From contig NZ_FMHU01000001.1 of NCBI RefSeq assembly GCF_900091415.1, positions 2,914,001-2,978,000 on the forward strand: a stretch of 64,000 bases of DNA. The letters are read 5' to 3'. The translations under genes and the position numbers were made by a program. The stretch comes from Micromonospora inyonensis. Its GTDB lineage: Bacteria > Actinomycetota > Actinomycetes > Mycobacteriales > Micromonosporaceae. The notes under the pieces are model-generated. The model was not told the origin of the DNA and did no database searches. It saw only the letters and a list, made by a program, of their open reading frames with translations. Positions 43,665 through 51,860 of this stretch are shown piece after piece (the stretch's first letter is position 1; every line of letters begins with the position of its first letter).

Positions 43665-44521
43665 GTGTTCGTGGTTGTACCAGCCGAAGAACGTGTCGCA
43701 GAACGCGCGGGCGTCGGCCAGTGACCCGAAGCGTTCGGGGAACGTGGGGTGGTACTTCACGGTCTTGAACGCGGCTTCGGAGAATGGGTTGTCGTTGCTC
43801 ACGCGCGGGCGGGAGTGCGATCGGGTGACGTGGAGGTCGGCCAGCAGCGCCGCGACGCGTTTGGAGGTCATCGAGGTGCCGCGGTCGGCGTGCACGACCT
43901 GTGGGACGCCGTGCATGGCGATGACCTCGGTGATGAAGTCGTGGGCGATCTCGGCGCTTTCTCTGGCGGCGACGTGGTGCCCGACGATGTACCGCGACCA
44001 GATGTCGATCATGACGTAGGCGTCGTAGTAGACGCCCTTGGTCGGGCCGGGCAGTTTGGTGATGTCCCAGGTGAACACCTGCCCCGGCCCGGTGGCGGTC
44101 AGCTCCGGGCGGGCCCGGGTGGGGTGTCGGGCCTGGCGGCGCCGGTCGACGACCTGATTGTTGGTGCGCAGGATGCGGTAGAGGGTGGAGATCGACGCCA
44201 GGTAGACGCCTTCGTCGAGCAGCGTCGCGAATGCCTCGGTCGGGGTGGTGTCGACGAACCGGTCGCTGTCGAGCACGGACAGGATCCGGGCGCGTTCGGC
44301 GTCGGACAGTCGGTTCGCCGGCACCGGCCGAGGCGTGGGTGCGTACGTCACCGGGGTGCGGGAGCGTCGGTGCGCGGTGCTGCGGGCGATCCCGGTCAGC
44401 CGGGCCGCTGCACGCGTCGACGTCTGCGCGGCCAGCAACGCCGTGTGGGCATCGGTCAGGGCTTGGTCGGCGTGGTGTCGGTGTCCGCGCTCTCGGAGAT
44501 CTCGGCCAAGAGCGCGTGTGC
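43665..44521 (-). pseudogene. Outer IS3 orfB 5' exon plus end of orfA
   Basis: The exon encodes ALLAAQTSTRAAARLTGIAR, PTEAFATLLDEGVYLASIST, FTWDITKLPGPTKGVYYDAY (Asp), VVHADRGTSMTSKRVAALLA (Asp) and RVSNDNPFSEAAFKTVKYHP (Glu), ending FCDTFFGWYNHEH, then the intron GTGCG. The orfA end (AHALLAEISESADTDTTPTK, stop at 44456) overlaps the orfB start. In the assembled DNA the frame runs on into the intron (VRHEAPYDRTE…). Confidence 0.75.
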
Positions 44522-44597
44522 TGATCCGAAAATGGACGGTGAGTGGGCAGGCGGCAGCGTCCCGGCGGAGCCGGGACGGGTTCTTGATCTGGGTCGG

Positions 44598-45866
44598 TCA
44601 GGCGGCTGGGGCGAGGGTGACGGTGTAGCCGAGGGCTTCGAGTTGGCGGATGTGGTTGCGTTTGCGGCGTTCGGGGTTGACGCGGGTGTCGTAGAAGTCG
44701 GAGCCGATGTCGTTGAAGCGGGTAACCGGGTCGCGGAGCAGGTGCCAGACGATGGTCAGGATGGATCGGCCGACGGCGACGATAGCGCGTCTGTTGCCGC
44801 AGCGTCGGGCGATACGTCGATAGCGTTCGCCGAGGAAGGTGTCGGTCTTACCGGCGGCGACGGCGGCCTCACCCAGGACTCTGGCCAGGTAGGAGTTGCC
44901 GTGGCCGGTGGAACCGGAGCCTTTGCTCTTACCCGCCGATTCCTTGACCCCTGGAGCGAAGCGCGCCCACGAGGCGAGGTGAGCGGGGGTGGGGAACCTG
45001 CTCATGTCGACGCCGACCTCGGCGATGATCACGTGAGCGGTGGCCGGACCGACGCCGGGAATCTCGTCCAGACGACGCGCGGACTCACCGAAGGGACTCA
45101 TCTGCTGCTCGATTCGTTGGTTCACCTCGGCGATGTCCGCGGTGATCGCGTCGACGCGGGCCAGCATCCTGGCGAGCAGGAACCCGTGATGCTCGCTGAA
45201 ACGCCCGACGAACGCGTCCTCCAGCTGGGTGATCTTCTTGCGTAACCGGCTGCGGGCCATCTGCGCCAACACCTTCGGGTCGCGCTGCCCGGCGATCAGC
45301 GCGGCCATCATGTCCCGCCCGGAGGTTCCGAAGATGTCGCTGGCCACCACGCTCAACTTGATCTGGGCGTCCTCCAGCAGCTTCTCGACCCGGCTACGTT
45401 CGGCGGTTCGGGCAGCGATTAGATCGACCCGATACCGGGTCAAGCCCCGCAGCTCACGGATCGGCGCCGGCGGTATGAAACTCGGCCGGATCATCTGCCG
45501 TTCGGCGACCTTGCACAGCCAGACCGCGTCGAGCCGGTCGGTTTTCGGACGTCCGGGTAGATGCTTGACGTCCTTGGCATTGACCAGCCACGTGTCAACG
45601 CCGGCTGCTTCGAGCAGGTAGAACACGGGTTTCCAGTAGTCCGAGGTCGACTCCATCACGACCCGGGTGACGCCCAGTTCCCGGAGCCGGTCGGCCATCG
45701 TCAGCAACGACCGGGTCATCGTGGAGTAGGTCGACACCTCCTGCCGCCGCCGACCCCCAGGCCCTTGACCTGGGATCCGAACGCAACACACCAGCTCGGC
45801 CTTGCCGATATCGAGCGCCGCGATCCGCTCGATGATCTCCTCGTTGTCCTGACTCGATTCCAGCAC
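44598..45866 (-). CDS. IS110-family DEDD transposase (422 aa)
   Basis: N-terminal RuvC-like DEDD domain: AALDIGKAELVCCVRIPG (Asp), RVVMESTSDYWKPVFYLLEA (Glu) and GRPKTDRLDAVWLCKVAERQ (two Asp). C-terminal Transposase_20 domain with RRLDEIPGVGPATAHVIIAE and PTPAHLASWARFAPGVKESA, followed by the serine-containing GSGSTGHGNSYLARVLGEAA. These recombinases use a bridge RNA to pair donor and target DNA. The frame is intact, so the element may still move. Confidence 0.9.
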   Translation of the reverse strand: MLESSQDNEEIIERIAALDIGKAELVCCVRIPGQGPGGRRRQEVSTYSTMTRSLLTMADRLRELGVTRVVMESTSDYWKPVFYLLEAAGVDTWLVNAKDVKHLPGRPKTDRLDAVWLCKVAERQMIRPSFIPPAPIRELRGLTRYRVDLIAARTAERSRVEKLLEDAQIKLSVVASDIFGTSGRDMMAALIAGQRDPKVLAQMARSRLRKKITQLEDAFVGRFSEHHGFLLARMLARVDAITADIAEVNQRIEQQMSPFGESARRLDEIPGVGPATAHVIIAEVGVDMSRFPTPAHLASWARFAPGVKESAGKSKGSGSTGHGNSYLARVLGEAAVAAGKTDTFLGERYRRIARRCGNRRAIVAVGRSILTIVWHLLRDPVTRFNDIGSDFYDTRVNPERRKRNHIRQLEALGYTVTLAPAA

Positions 45867-46090
45867 GCCAGTCCTTCCACCCGAACGGTCACAGGGCGGC
45901 CACCCGCGGGAGCTGCTGGAGTCGAAAGCGAAGCTGATCCGCGTGCTCGAAGCAACATTGAAGGGCCCATGACGCAGCTCCCCACACCCGACTTTTCCAC
46001 GGCCTCGAAGACCAAGCGCACACGGCGTCAGCGAGCGGCCATGATCATTTTCAACCCGGAACGGGCCCGCTCAAAGAGCAGCAGAGGAAC
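45867..46090 (-). ncRNA. Candidate IS110 bridge RNA region
   Basis: In characterised IS110-group elements the bridge RNA (about 170-180 nt with two internal loops) is encoded in the noncoding left end upstream of the transposase. This 224-base interval is the only one long enough. I have not folded it, so loops are not identified. Confidence 0.4.
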
Positions 46091-46417
46091 TTTTCCCATG
46101 ATGTCCAACGCGGCCTCGGTCCGGGCGATCTTCCGGTTCGCCAGCTCCAACTCCCGGCGCAGCCGGGCGATCTCGGCCTGGTCCCCACTCGGGCGGCCGA
46201 CGCTCTGACCGGGCTTCTTGCCCTCGAGCAGGCCGGCGTCACGGGCGCGACGCCACTCACTCATCAGCGACGAGTACAAGCCGTTACGGCGAAGGTAGCC
46301 GTTGCCGTCCCCCTCGGCGACGGCCTGCTCGTATCCGGCGAGCAGCCGCAGCTTCTCCGCCACCGTGAACGACCGACGCCGCCGTGGCCGATCTGCGCGA
46401 GGTCCTTCACTGGTCAT
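46091..46417 (-). pseudogene. Outer IS3 orfA, 5' part
   Basis: ATG 46417 opens MTSEGPRADRPRRRRSFTVA, EKLRLLAGYEQAVAEGDGNG and YLRRNGLYSSLMSEWRRARD, with helix-turn-helix and leucine-zipper (IARLRRELELANRKIARTEA) regions. It is cut after ALDIMGK by the IS110 element. In the assembled DNA the frame runs on as VPLLLFERARSG… into that element. Confidence 0.75.
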
Positions 46418-46693
46418 GGCCCCATCGTGCCCGACGGACAGTTGCGCGCTGGAAATCGTCATCGAGAGAAGATCCATCCTCGCCCCGGGAGGGCTACTTG
46501 CTCTGAACCGCTGGTCTCACCCAACCCTGACACCCAGGGAGCGGGCGCGCATGCTGCCACCGCCCACACCGGCCGCGTCAGGAATGAGGAGGTCGGCCGT
46601 TGAGAGGTTGGCTCGTGCCCGCGCCGCCGGTCTGCTGCCGCCAACATCGCCCGGCGTTCCTACCGGTTGACCTGCCCAAACACGCGTCCACCT

Positions 46694-46732
46694 TGCTAGA
46701 CTGAACTCGTCTACCGAACTAGACTTGAGGGC
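46694..46732 (+). promoter_or_regulatory. hicAB promoter with repeated operator half-sites
   Basis: ctagactgaa (46696-46705) and ctagacttga (46719-46728) are direct repeats 23 bases apart. Each contains tagact, a -10-like hexamer; the second ends 8 bases before the hicA ATG. A (nearly) leaderless transcript with autorepression by HicB binding to both repeats would fit. Confidence 0.45.
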
Positions 46733-46924
46733 ATGAAGCGGGCGGACCTCCTCACGAAGCTCAGCAAAGCCGCCGCCAACGCCGGCATCAGCTTTGACTT
46801 CGTGCGGGAAGGTGGCAACCACACCATCTACCGGTACGGCTCGCAGCAAGTCGTCATACCCCGACACAAGGAGATCAACGAACTGACCGCGCGGGGCATC
46901 CTGCGCGACCTCGGCCTCAGGTAG
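46733..46924 (+). CDS. hicA: HicA-type toxin (mRNA interferase), 63 aa
   Basis: MKRADLLTKLSKAAANAGIS, REGGNHTIYRYGSQQVVIPR and HKEINELTARGILRDLGLR show the double-stranded-RNA-binding-like HicA fold, with the conserved catalytic histidine in GGNH. It should cleave mRNA when not held by HicB. The usual length is 55-85 residues. It lies 15 bases upstream of hicB, in the standard toxin-antitoxin order. It is one of the few intact gene pairs in the island. Confidence 0.85.
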   Translation: MKRADLLTKLSKAAANAGISFDFVREGGNHTIYRYGSQQVVIPRHKEINELTARGILRDLGLR

Positions 46925-46939
46925 AAGGGACTACCGCCG

Positions 46940-47380
46940 ATGACGAAGTACACCGCCGTATGCGTGCGCTCAGGGAACTGGTGGTCGATTAGTGTGCCCG
47001 AGCTTCGAGGTGTTCACTCGCAGGCGCGCAGGCTCGACCAGGTGGAGGCCATGGCCCGTGAAGCCATCGCGCTGATGCTCGACGTGTCGCCGCGCAGCTT
47101 CGAGGTTGAGGTTCGGCCCGAGATTTCAGCCGAGGTGGCGGCAGCACGTCAGGCGCGGGCCAGGCTGGTGGAGGCCGAGAGGTCAGCGGAGAAGGCGACG
47201 GTGGACGCGGCGAAGACGCTGCTGGAGCAGGGCTACACGGTGCGGGACGCCGGTAGTTTGCTCGGGATCTCCCCGCAGCGGGTGTCGCAGCTGACGTCCT
47301 CTGGCTGTAAGCCACGCAAGGAGAACCGCAAGCGCAGCGCGGAGCGGACGCCGAGCCGGAAGCGGCGGGTTGTCTCCTGA
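46940..47380 (+). CDS. hicB: HicB-type antitoxin with C-terminal HTH
   Basis: 146 residues. Residues 1-60 (YTAVCVRSGNWWSISVPELR, VHSQARRLDQVEAMAREAIA) form the HicB partial RNase-H-like domain that blocks HicA. A coiled-coil-like helix (about 70-95) leads to a helix-turn-helix (GYTVRDAGSLLGISPQRVSQ, about 105-125) and a basic tail. The HTH probably binds the repeats at 46694-46732. GAAGGGAC lies upstream of the ATG. Confidence 0.8.
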   Translation: MTKYTAVCVRSGNWWSISVPELRGVHSQARRLDQVEAMAREAIALMLDVSPRSFEVEVRPEISAEVAAARQARARLVEAERSAEKATVDAAKTLLEQGYTVRDAGSLLGISPQRVSQLTSSGCKPRKENRKRSAERTPSRKRRVVS

Positions 47381-47501
47381 CGCGCGTGTGAATTGCGATG
47401 GCCCCGGCCCGGTGGTTCGCCACCAGGTCCGGGGCCAAACTACTGCGACTGAGACGGAAGGGGCCGGGCGCATGTGGCGAGCCCGACCCCTCCGAACCCT
47501 G

Positions 47502-47951
47502 TCAGTGCCCGTATGGCAGGTAGCCGTCGCTGCGCAAGGTTGCCAGCATCTCGTCGTCGCGGAGGTGATCTGTCGATGGCCGGTTAACCGGGGGAACGAA
47601 GTTCGACACCGGTACGTCGTACCAGCCTGCCGAGACGATGGCGTTCATAGCGATCCTAGCGGCGCTCTCCCGCCGATCTGGCCCCATCTCCGTGGCGATC
47701 TCAACGGCCGGCAGCAGCCCGCTGTTTCGGATCGTCAGGGCGATAGCAGCGCCGTCCGGGTCGAGCTTGCAGAGGAGTTGACGGGCGGTGGCCAGGTCGT
47801 GGCCAAGCCCGCACAGGGCCACTCCCACAACGTGCACCGTAAGCGCCGGGTCTGCCGCCACCGCCCGGCAGTGGTGCGTGGTGCACGGCGGGCAGCTGTC
47901 CCATGCTGCGGCCAGGGCGTCGAGGAACGGACGCATATCCATAGCCTTCAT
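47502..47951 (-). CDS. Hypothetical island protein (149 aa)
   Basis: ATG 47951 (MKAMDMRPFLDALAAAWDSC) preceded by GCGGAAG. A CPPCTTHHC motif near residue 20 looks like a metal-binding or redox site; the rest is helical (AALCGLGHDLATARQLLCKL is the central segment). No family recognised. GC and codon use are like its neighbours in the island. Transcribed convergently with hicB, 121 bases beyond its stop. Confidence 0.5.
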   Translation of the reverse strand: MKAMDMRPFLDALAAAWDSCPPCTTHHCRAVAADPALTVHVVGVALCGLGHDLATARQLLCKLDPDGAAIALTIRNSGLLPAVEIATEMGPDRRESAARIAMNAIVSAGWYDVPVSNFVPPVNRPSTDHLRDDEMLATLRSDGYLPYGH

Positions 47952-47972
47952 GCTTCCGCTAGGAGCACGCAC

Positions 47973-48305
47973 GCCGTAGTCGACGGCGTAAAGCGTTTAT
48001 CTCCAACCTGACTCCTGTCGGTCGGGGATGCTGGGAGGGGCTGCTGCCGGGCCGCTGCCCGCAGGGACGGTCAGGAACGCTGGGGAAGAGTGTCTGCCAC
48101 TCGGCGGAGTCGGTCACCGAGTGATCCTGCCGTCCGCTGCGAGTCACCTCAACGACCGGTCATTGTCGCGTTACTGGTTGCACGCGCCGGGAAGGTGTGC
48201 GTTGCCGGCTTGTAAACCAGCGGCACACCTGCGGCAAGAAGGCTCCGGATCACGGGGCAGCCACCGCAGCTTGCGATAGTGCCGTCACCGCCGTGAGCGA
48301 CACCG
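47973..48305. other. Intergenic, with a strong stem-loop at 48194-48229
   Basis: The stem-loop has outer arms ggtgtgc / gcacacc and an inner 5-bp stem (gccgg / ccagc) around ttgtaaa. The rest of the 330 bases shows no gene. The 5' part of the serine recombinase, including its catalytic domain, should have been here but is not recognisable. Confidence 0.35.
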
Positions 48306-49190
48306 GTGACACCGAGCTTCCGTCCGAACATGAGGACCCGCCGGAAGAGGTCCCAAGGTTTCACCGCCATAGCCCGCTGGCTGAACGACCACGGACATCA
48401 AACCACCTACGGCTGCCCGTTCCGCTACCAAGCCGTGCAGCTCATGCTCGACACGGGCTTCGGGGCCGGGTTCTTCGTGCACCGAGGCCAGCTTCTACAA
48501 GGCGTCCACGATCCCGTGATCACCAGCAAGGAATGGGCGGACTACCTAGCAGCGAGGGAGACCCGGTCGGTCATGCCGTCCAGGTCGAAAGCCTCTCCGC
48601 ACGTGCTGGTCGGCCTGGTCAAGTGCGGGGAATGCTTGACTGCCCTCACCGCCCGCCCCGACCGGCGCGGCACCATGTGGTACCGGTGCAAGTCACGCAG
48701 CGAGCGGGGCTGCCGCAACGGCATGGTGAAGATCGCGGACGTGGAAGCTGACGTGTTCGCGTGGCTCACGCAGTTCATCGGTGACCTGGACGCAGCTACC
48801 CGCACGGCGCAAGCCCAGCAACGGCGCTGGGACGTCGCCGAAGACCGCGCTAAGAATCTGCGCAGACAGATCACCGAGCAGGACAAGGCGCTCACCCAAC
48901 TAACCGTTGACCGGGCTAGGCAGCTTGTCCCCGAGCACGCCTACAAGGCTGCCGCCGACGAGATTCAAGGTGTTCGCGACCGGCTGGCCGCCGAACTTGA
49001 CGAGGTGCAGCGGGAGGTTCAGCCGATCCGCCGGGTTGAGCCAGCCGCCTATCACGGTCTGATCGAGGAGTGGCCGACGCTGCCGGTGCAGGCGCGGCGA
49101 GATGCGTTGCGGAAGCTGATCTCGCGGGTGCGGGTGTGGTCGAAGCCGTTCCGCGTCGAGGTGGACGACACGTGGAGCCAGGTTGCCTGA
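48306..49190 (+). pseudogene. Large serine recombinase lacking its catalytic domain
   Basis: Recognisable parts are the recombinase domain (FTAIARWLNDHGHQTTYGCP, AVQLMLDTGFGAGFFVHRGQ), the zinc-ribbon region (KCGECLTALTARPDRRGTMW, YRCKSRSERGCRNG) and a C-terminal coiled-coil (TEQDKALTQLTVDRARQLVP). The N-terminal resolvase domain with the active serine is missing. The first residues of the frame (MTPSFRPNMRTRRKRSQG) are not family-like. It ends 50 bases from the dacB junction, where an integrase gene would sit beside its att site. It can no longer excise the island. Confidence 0.7.
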
Positions 49191-49240
49191 GCGTTTTCGC
49201 TGGCCAGAGGCTGTTTGTCGATGCGTGTTAAGGGTCACCT

Positions 49241-50239
49241 CAAGAGCTTCAGGAACGGCACCATCAGCTCGGACAGCGGCATCGAGTCGTGACGGGCGAT
49301 GCCGGTCGCGCTGGCTGGGGTCGCCCGTCCGAGCACGGTCCGCCCCAGCACCTGTACGCCCTGCCGGCGCAGCGCCGTGCGGAACACGTCGGCGGCGTAC
49401 CCGGTGGGTTCCCAGACCGTCACCCAGTCGCTGGTCGGGGCGGCGCCGACGGCGACCTGGCCGGTCACCACGACGGTGTTGGTGCCGTGCTCGTGGTCGA
49501 AGGAGACGTTCGTCGTACCGGTGGCAACGGTGGTGGCGCGGTTGTCGATCCGCACGTACCCGTTCGGCGGGGTGAGGCTGATCTGCGGACGTTCCCCGGC
49601 ACCCGCCCCGGGTGTCGCGGTGACGATCACCGTGCCCGCGTCGTAGTCGGTGTCCGGGGCGACGGTCAGCGCGGAGACCTGGGCCGCGTAGTAGTAGGGC
49701 TCGTCGTCCCAGGTCCAGTCCGGGCCGAGTCGGGTGGCGTCGTAGCGGGTGTCGTCGGCGACCAGGTTGCCGCCGACCACCCGGATGCCGGCCGCCGCGA
49801 CCCGGGCGGCGAGCGCGTCGTAGTCGGCGGCGAGCATGGTGGGGTCGCCACCGCCGCGCAGGTGGAGGTCCCCGGTGAGGACGGTGCCGCGTCGGGCGCC
49901 GGTGTGCAGGACGTCGGTGGTGAACCGGTGCCCCGCACCGAGCAGCTCCATGGCGGCGGCCGAGGTGAGGAGTTTGGTGTTGGATGCCGGGATCAGCCGG
50001 CGATCCCCGTTGCGTTGGTAGATGGTGTCCCCCGTGGTCGCGTCGGCGACCACCACGCCCGCCTGCGCGCCGTCCAGTCGGGCGTCGGCGAGGATCGCGT
50101 CGATGGTGGCGCTGAGCCGGGTCTCGGCGGGGGCGGGGGACTCGGCGGTGGCCGTGGGCGCGGCACTGGTGGTCGCGGTGGCGAGGGCGGTGGCGAGAGC
50201 GACCAGCGCGAGGGCCCGAGGGTAGCGACGACGTTGCAT
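49241..50239 (-). pseudogene. dacB: dacB, 5' half
   Basis: ATG 50239 opens MQRRRYPRALALVALATALA (signal peptide), then DGAQAGVVVADATTGDTIYQ and IPASNTKLLTSAAAMELLGA (SxxK motif SNTK), a domain II insertion with VSALTVAPDTDYD, and DSMPLSELMVPFLKL. After that codon the family sequence (SNNGHAE…, including the SxN motif) is replaced by LLR-stop from the island border. Its C-terminal half is at 37250-37812. The enzyme would have trimmed peptidoglycan stem peptides outside the membrane. Confidence 0.85.
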
Positions 50240-50642
50240 CCGTCGATGCTGTTATGGAGGTTCTTTTCAGCACAGCTCCGAGCGCGAAGATTTGTGCCGT
50301 GCCGGGTGCGGCCCCGCCTACCGGATGGACCTTCGCAGTCCGGCGGTGACCGGCACGTCCGGGACGTATTGGCCCGGACCGCGCGGATGACCGGAGTCCG
50401 CTTGACGGATCTCTCGGCAGCGGGCACCGTTGGCCGGAGGGGGCGGTACGAGTTGCCCTGTTTGTAGCGAGTGGCGGGCCCGTGCTCCGGGCCGCCCGCG
50501 TACCGGAGGGGCCCGTTCCTGGCGGCCCCGTGTCCGGACGTGCCGCCGGGTGGTGTGACCGGGGCCCCGCGACCGGCGCTGGTCCGACGGGACCGATCGC
50601 CGGCCACCGGCGACCACCCGACCACCAGTGAGGAGATCCGCC
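50240..50642. other. Intergenic between dacB and the HesB-like gene
   Basis: 403 bases. Some GC-rich hairpin potential around 50474-50500 (ggcgggcccg…), and gaggag before the next ATG. No gene or riboswitch is recognised. Confidence 0.35.
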
Positions 50643-50930
50643 ATGCTCACCATGACCGACAACGCCGTACTCGTGATCCGTGACCTCGCCGCGCAGCAGG
50701 ACGTCTCCGACGCCGGTGGGCTGCGCATCACGGCCGACCTGGACGCTGGCTCGCTCGCCGTCGAACTGGTCGGGCAGCCGGCCCGGGACGACCAGGTGGT
50801 GGACACCGACGGTGCCCGGATCTTCCTCGACTCCGACGCCGCCGAACTGCTCAACGACACCTCCGTCGACGCCAGCGTCGACGAGGAGGGGGTGGTGCAG
50901 TTCGGTTTCACCGAGAAGCCGGCCCACTGA
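50643..50930 (+). CDS. HesB/IscA-like small protein (95 aa)
   Basis: MLTMTDNAVLVIRDLAAQQD, VSDAGGLRITADLDAGSLAV and ELVGQPARDDQVVDTDGARI have the fold of A-type iron-sulphur carrier proteins (HesB-like family of actinobacteria). The three cysteines of true IscA (CxnCGC) are absent: this protein has none, so iron-sulphur binding by that site is not expected. ATG 50643 has GAGGAG 8 bases upstream. An ATG at 50652 is also possible. Function uncertain. Confidence 0.75.
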   Translation: MLTMTDNAVLVIRDLAAQQDVSDAGGLRITADLDAGSLAVELVGQPARDDQVVDTDGARIFLDSDAAELLNDTSVDASVDEEGVVQFGFTEKPAH

Positions 50931-51018
50931 CCACCGGGCGACGCTGCCCGGCGCCCCACTGACCACCGGGCCGGCTCCGCCCGGCGGCCGGTGAGGACCG
51001 GGTCGCCGCCGGGCGCCG

Positions 51019-51798
51019 TCAGCCGGTCCGCCCGGACTCGCCGCCCCGCGACGGCCAGGCCGGTCGTCCGCCGTGGCGCGGTCCGCGTGGCCGGTGGCCG
51101 TCGGGGCGCTCCCCCCGGCGATCGTTCGCAGACGACGGGGGTGGTCCGGCCGGCTGCCGGAGCGCGGCCAGCACGTGGGCCAGGTGGTGCGAGGTCCCCC
51201 AGGCCGCCCAGCTGGTCGCCGAACCGGCCCCGGCGGCGCCCCGCGCACGGCGCAGGATCTCGTGGTCGCCCCAGGAGAAGCCGGCCCCGGCCCTCGGCCA
51301 GTGCGGCGCGGCGACCACCGCCCGGCACAACTCGGCGACCCGGTCGTCCCCCCGTCCGCCCCGGCGGGACCACTGGTAGATCCACCAGGCCCCGTCGGCG
51401 GTGTACCGCATGCCGGGCAGCCGCTCGGGCGGGCCGGGGGTGGCGGTGCGGATGCCGTAGTCGGCGTAGCCGACGCCGAGCCCGGTGAGGTTCTGCCAGA
51501 GCCGTCAGTCCCAGCGCGTCAACCGGACCGGCTCGCCGTCGGGGAGTCCGGGCAGGGCGGGAGGCATCGCCCCGGCCGCCACCGTCACCGATCGCCAGGC
51601 GTGCCGGCGGGCCCAGTCGACCAACCGGCGCACCCGCGGCTCGGCCGCGCGCAGATCCGCCATGCAACAGACCTCGCCCGCGTCGAGCAGCAGGTCGCAC
51701 TGTTCCGGCATCAGTCCGGTACGCCGCCAGATGCGTTCCACGGCCGCCGTGGCCGCGTCCGGGCCGCACGGGCCTCCAATGTATCGAGCGATGACCAT
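51019..51798 (-). pseudogene. T4-beta-type (beta family) protein, truncated and interrupted
   Basis: The frame reads AAVERIWRRTGLMPEQCDLL, LDAGEVCCMADLRAAEPRVR and GEPVRLTRWD, then TGA at about 51505-51507, and continues in the same frame RLWQNLTGLGVGYADYGIRT, TADGAWWIYQWSRRGG, GFSWGDHEIL. This is the C-terminal two thirds of the phage-T4-beta-like family, with the N-terminal third missing and one in-frame stop. Either a decayed gene or, less likely, a stop produced by a base error. Confidence 0.55.
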
Positions 51799-51860
51799 GT
51801 CTCACAGCGCCGTTCGGCTGATCTGCCGGTCAACCGGTGGCATCGCGCCCGGCCCATGGT

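Larger units (their letters stand above)
44522..46090 (-). mobile_element. IS110-family element in outer IS3 orfA
   Basis: Bordered by the interrupted orfA codons …ALDIMGK (46091 and above) and AHALLAEI… (44521 and below). About 1569 bp with one DEDD transposase gene, a 224-base noncoding stretch upstream of it and a 76-base one downstream. No terminal inverted repeats or target duplication are evident, as usual for IS110. The long upstream noncoding end fits the IS110 group rather than IS1111. Confidence 0.8.
40450..46480 (-). mobile_element. Outer IS3-family element, split by a group II intron and an IS110 element
   Basis: Pieces of one IS3-type transposase pair lie in order on the minus strand: orfA 5' part 46417-46091, orfA 3' part plus orfB 5' exon 44521-43665, orfB 3' exon 40700-40494. 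Joined, they give continuous family sequence across both gaps. The gaps are filled by an IS110-family element (44522-46090) and by a group II intron (40701-43664). Outer ends are approximate because no convincing terminal inverted repeats could be matched. Confidence 0.7.
37813..49240. mobile_element. Composite mobile island inserted in dacB
   Basis: Everything between the two dacB halves is mobile or accessory: IS982, tyrosine-recombinase relics, a secreted repeat protein, a nested IS3/IS110/group II intron cluster, HicAB, a hypothetical gene, and a serine-recombinase relic ending 50 bases from the right border. A recombinase beside the border is the usual layout of an integrated element, so serine-recombinase-mediated integration in dacB is likely. 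The left border seems to have been altered by IS982-associated deletion. No clear direct repeat of an att core could be read. Confidence 0.6.

Noticed and set aside
48194..48229. tRNA-like anticodon arm (loop with ttgtaaa / tttacaa)
   Set aside because: No T-arm (GTTCGA), acceptor stem or CCA-proximal pairing is present on either strand; it is only a stem-loop.
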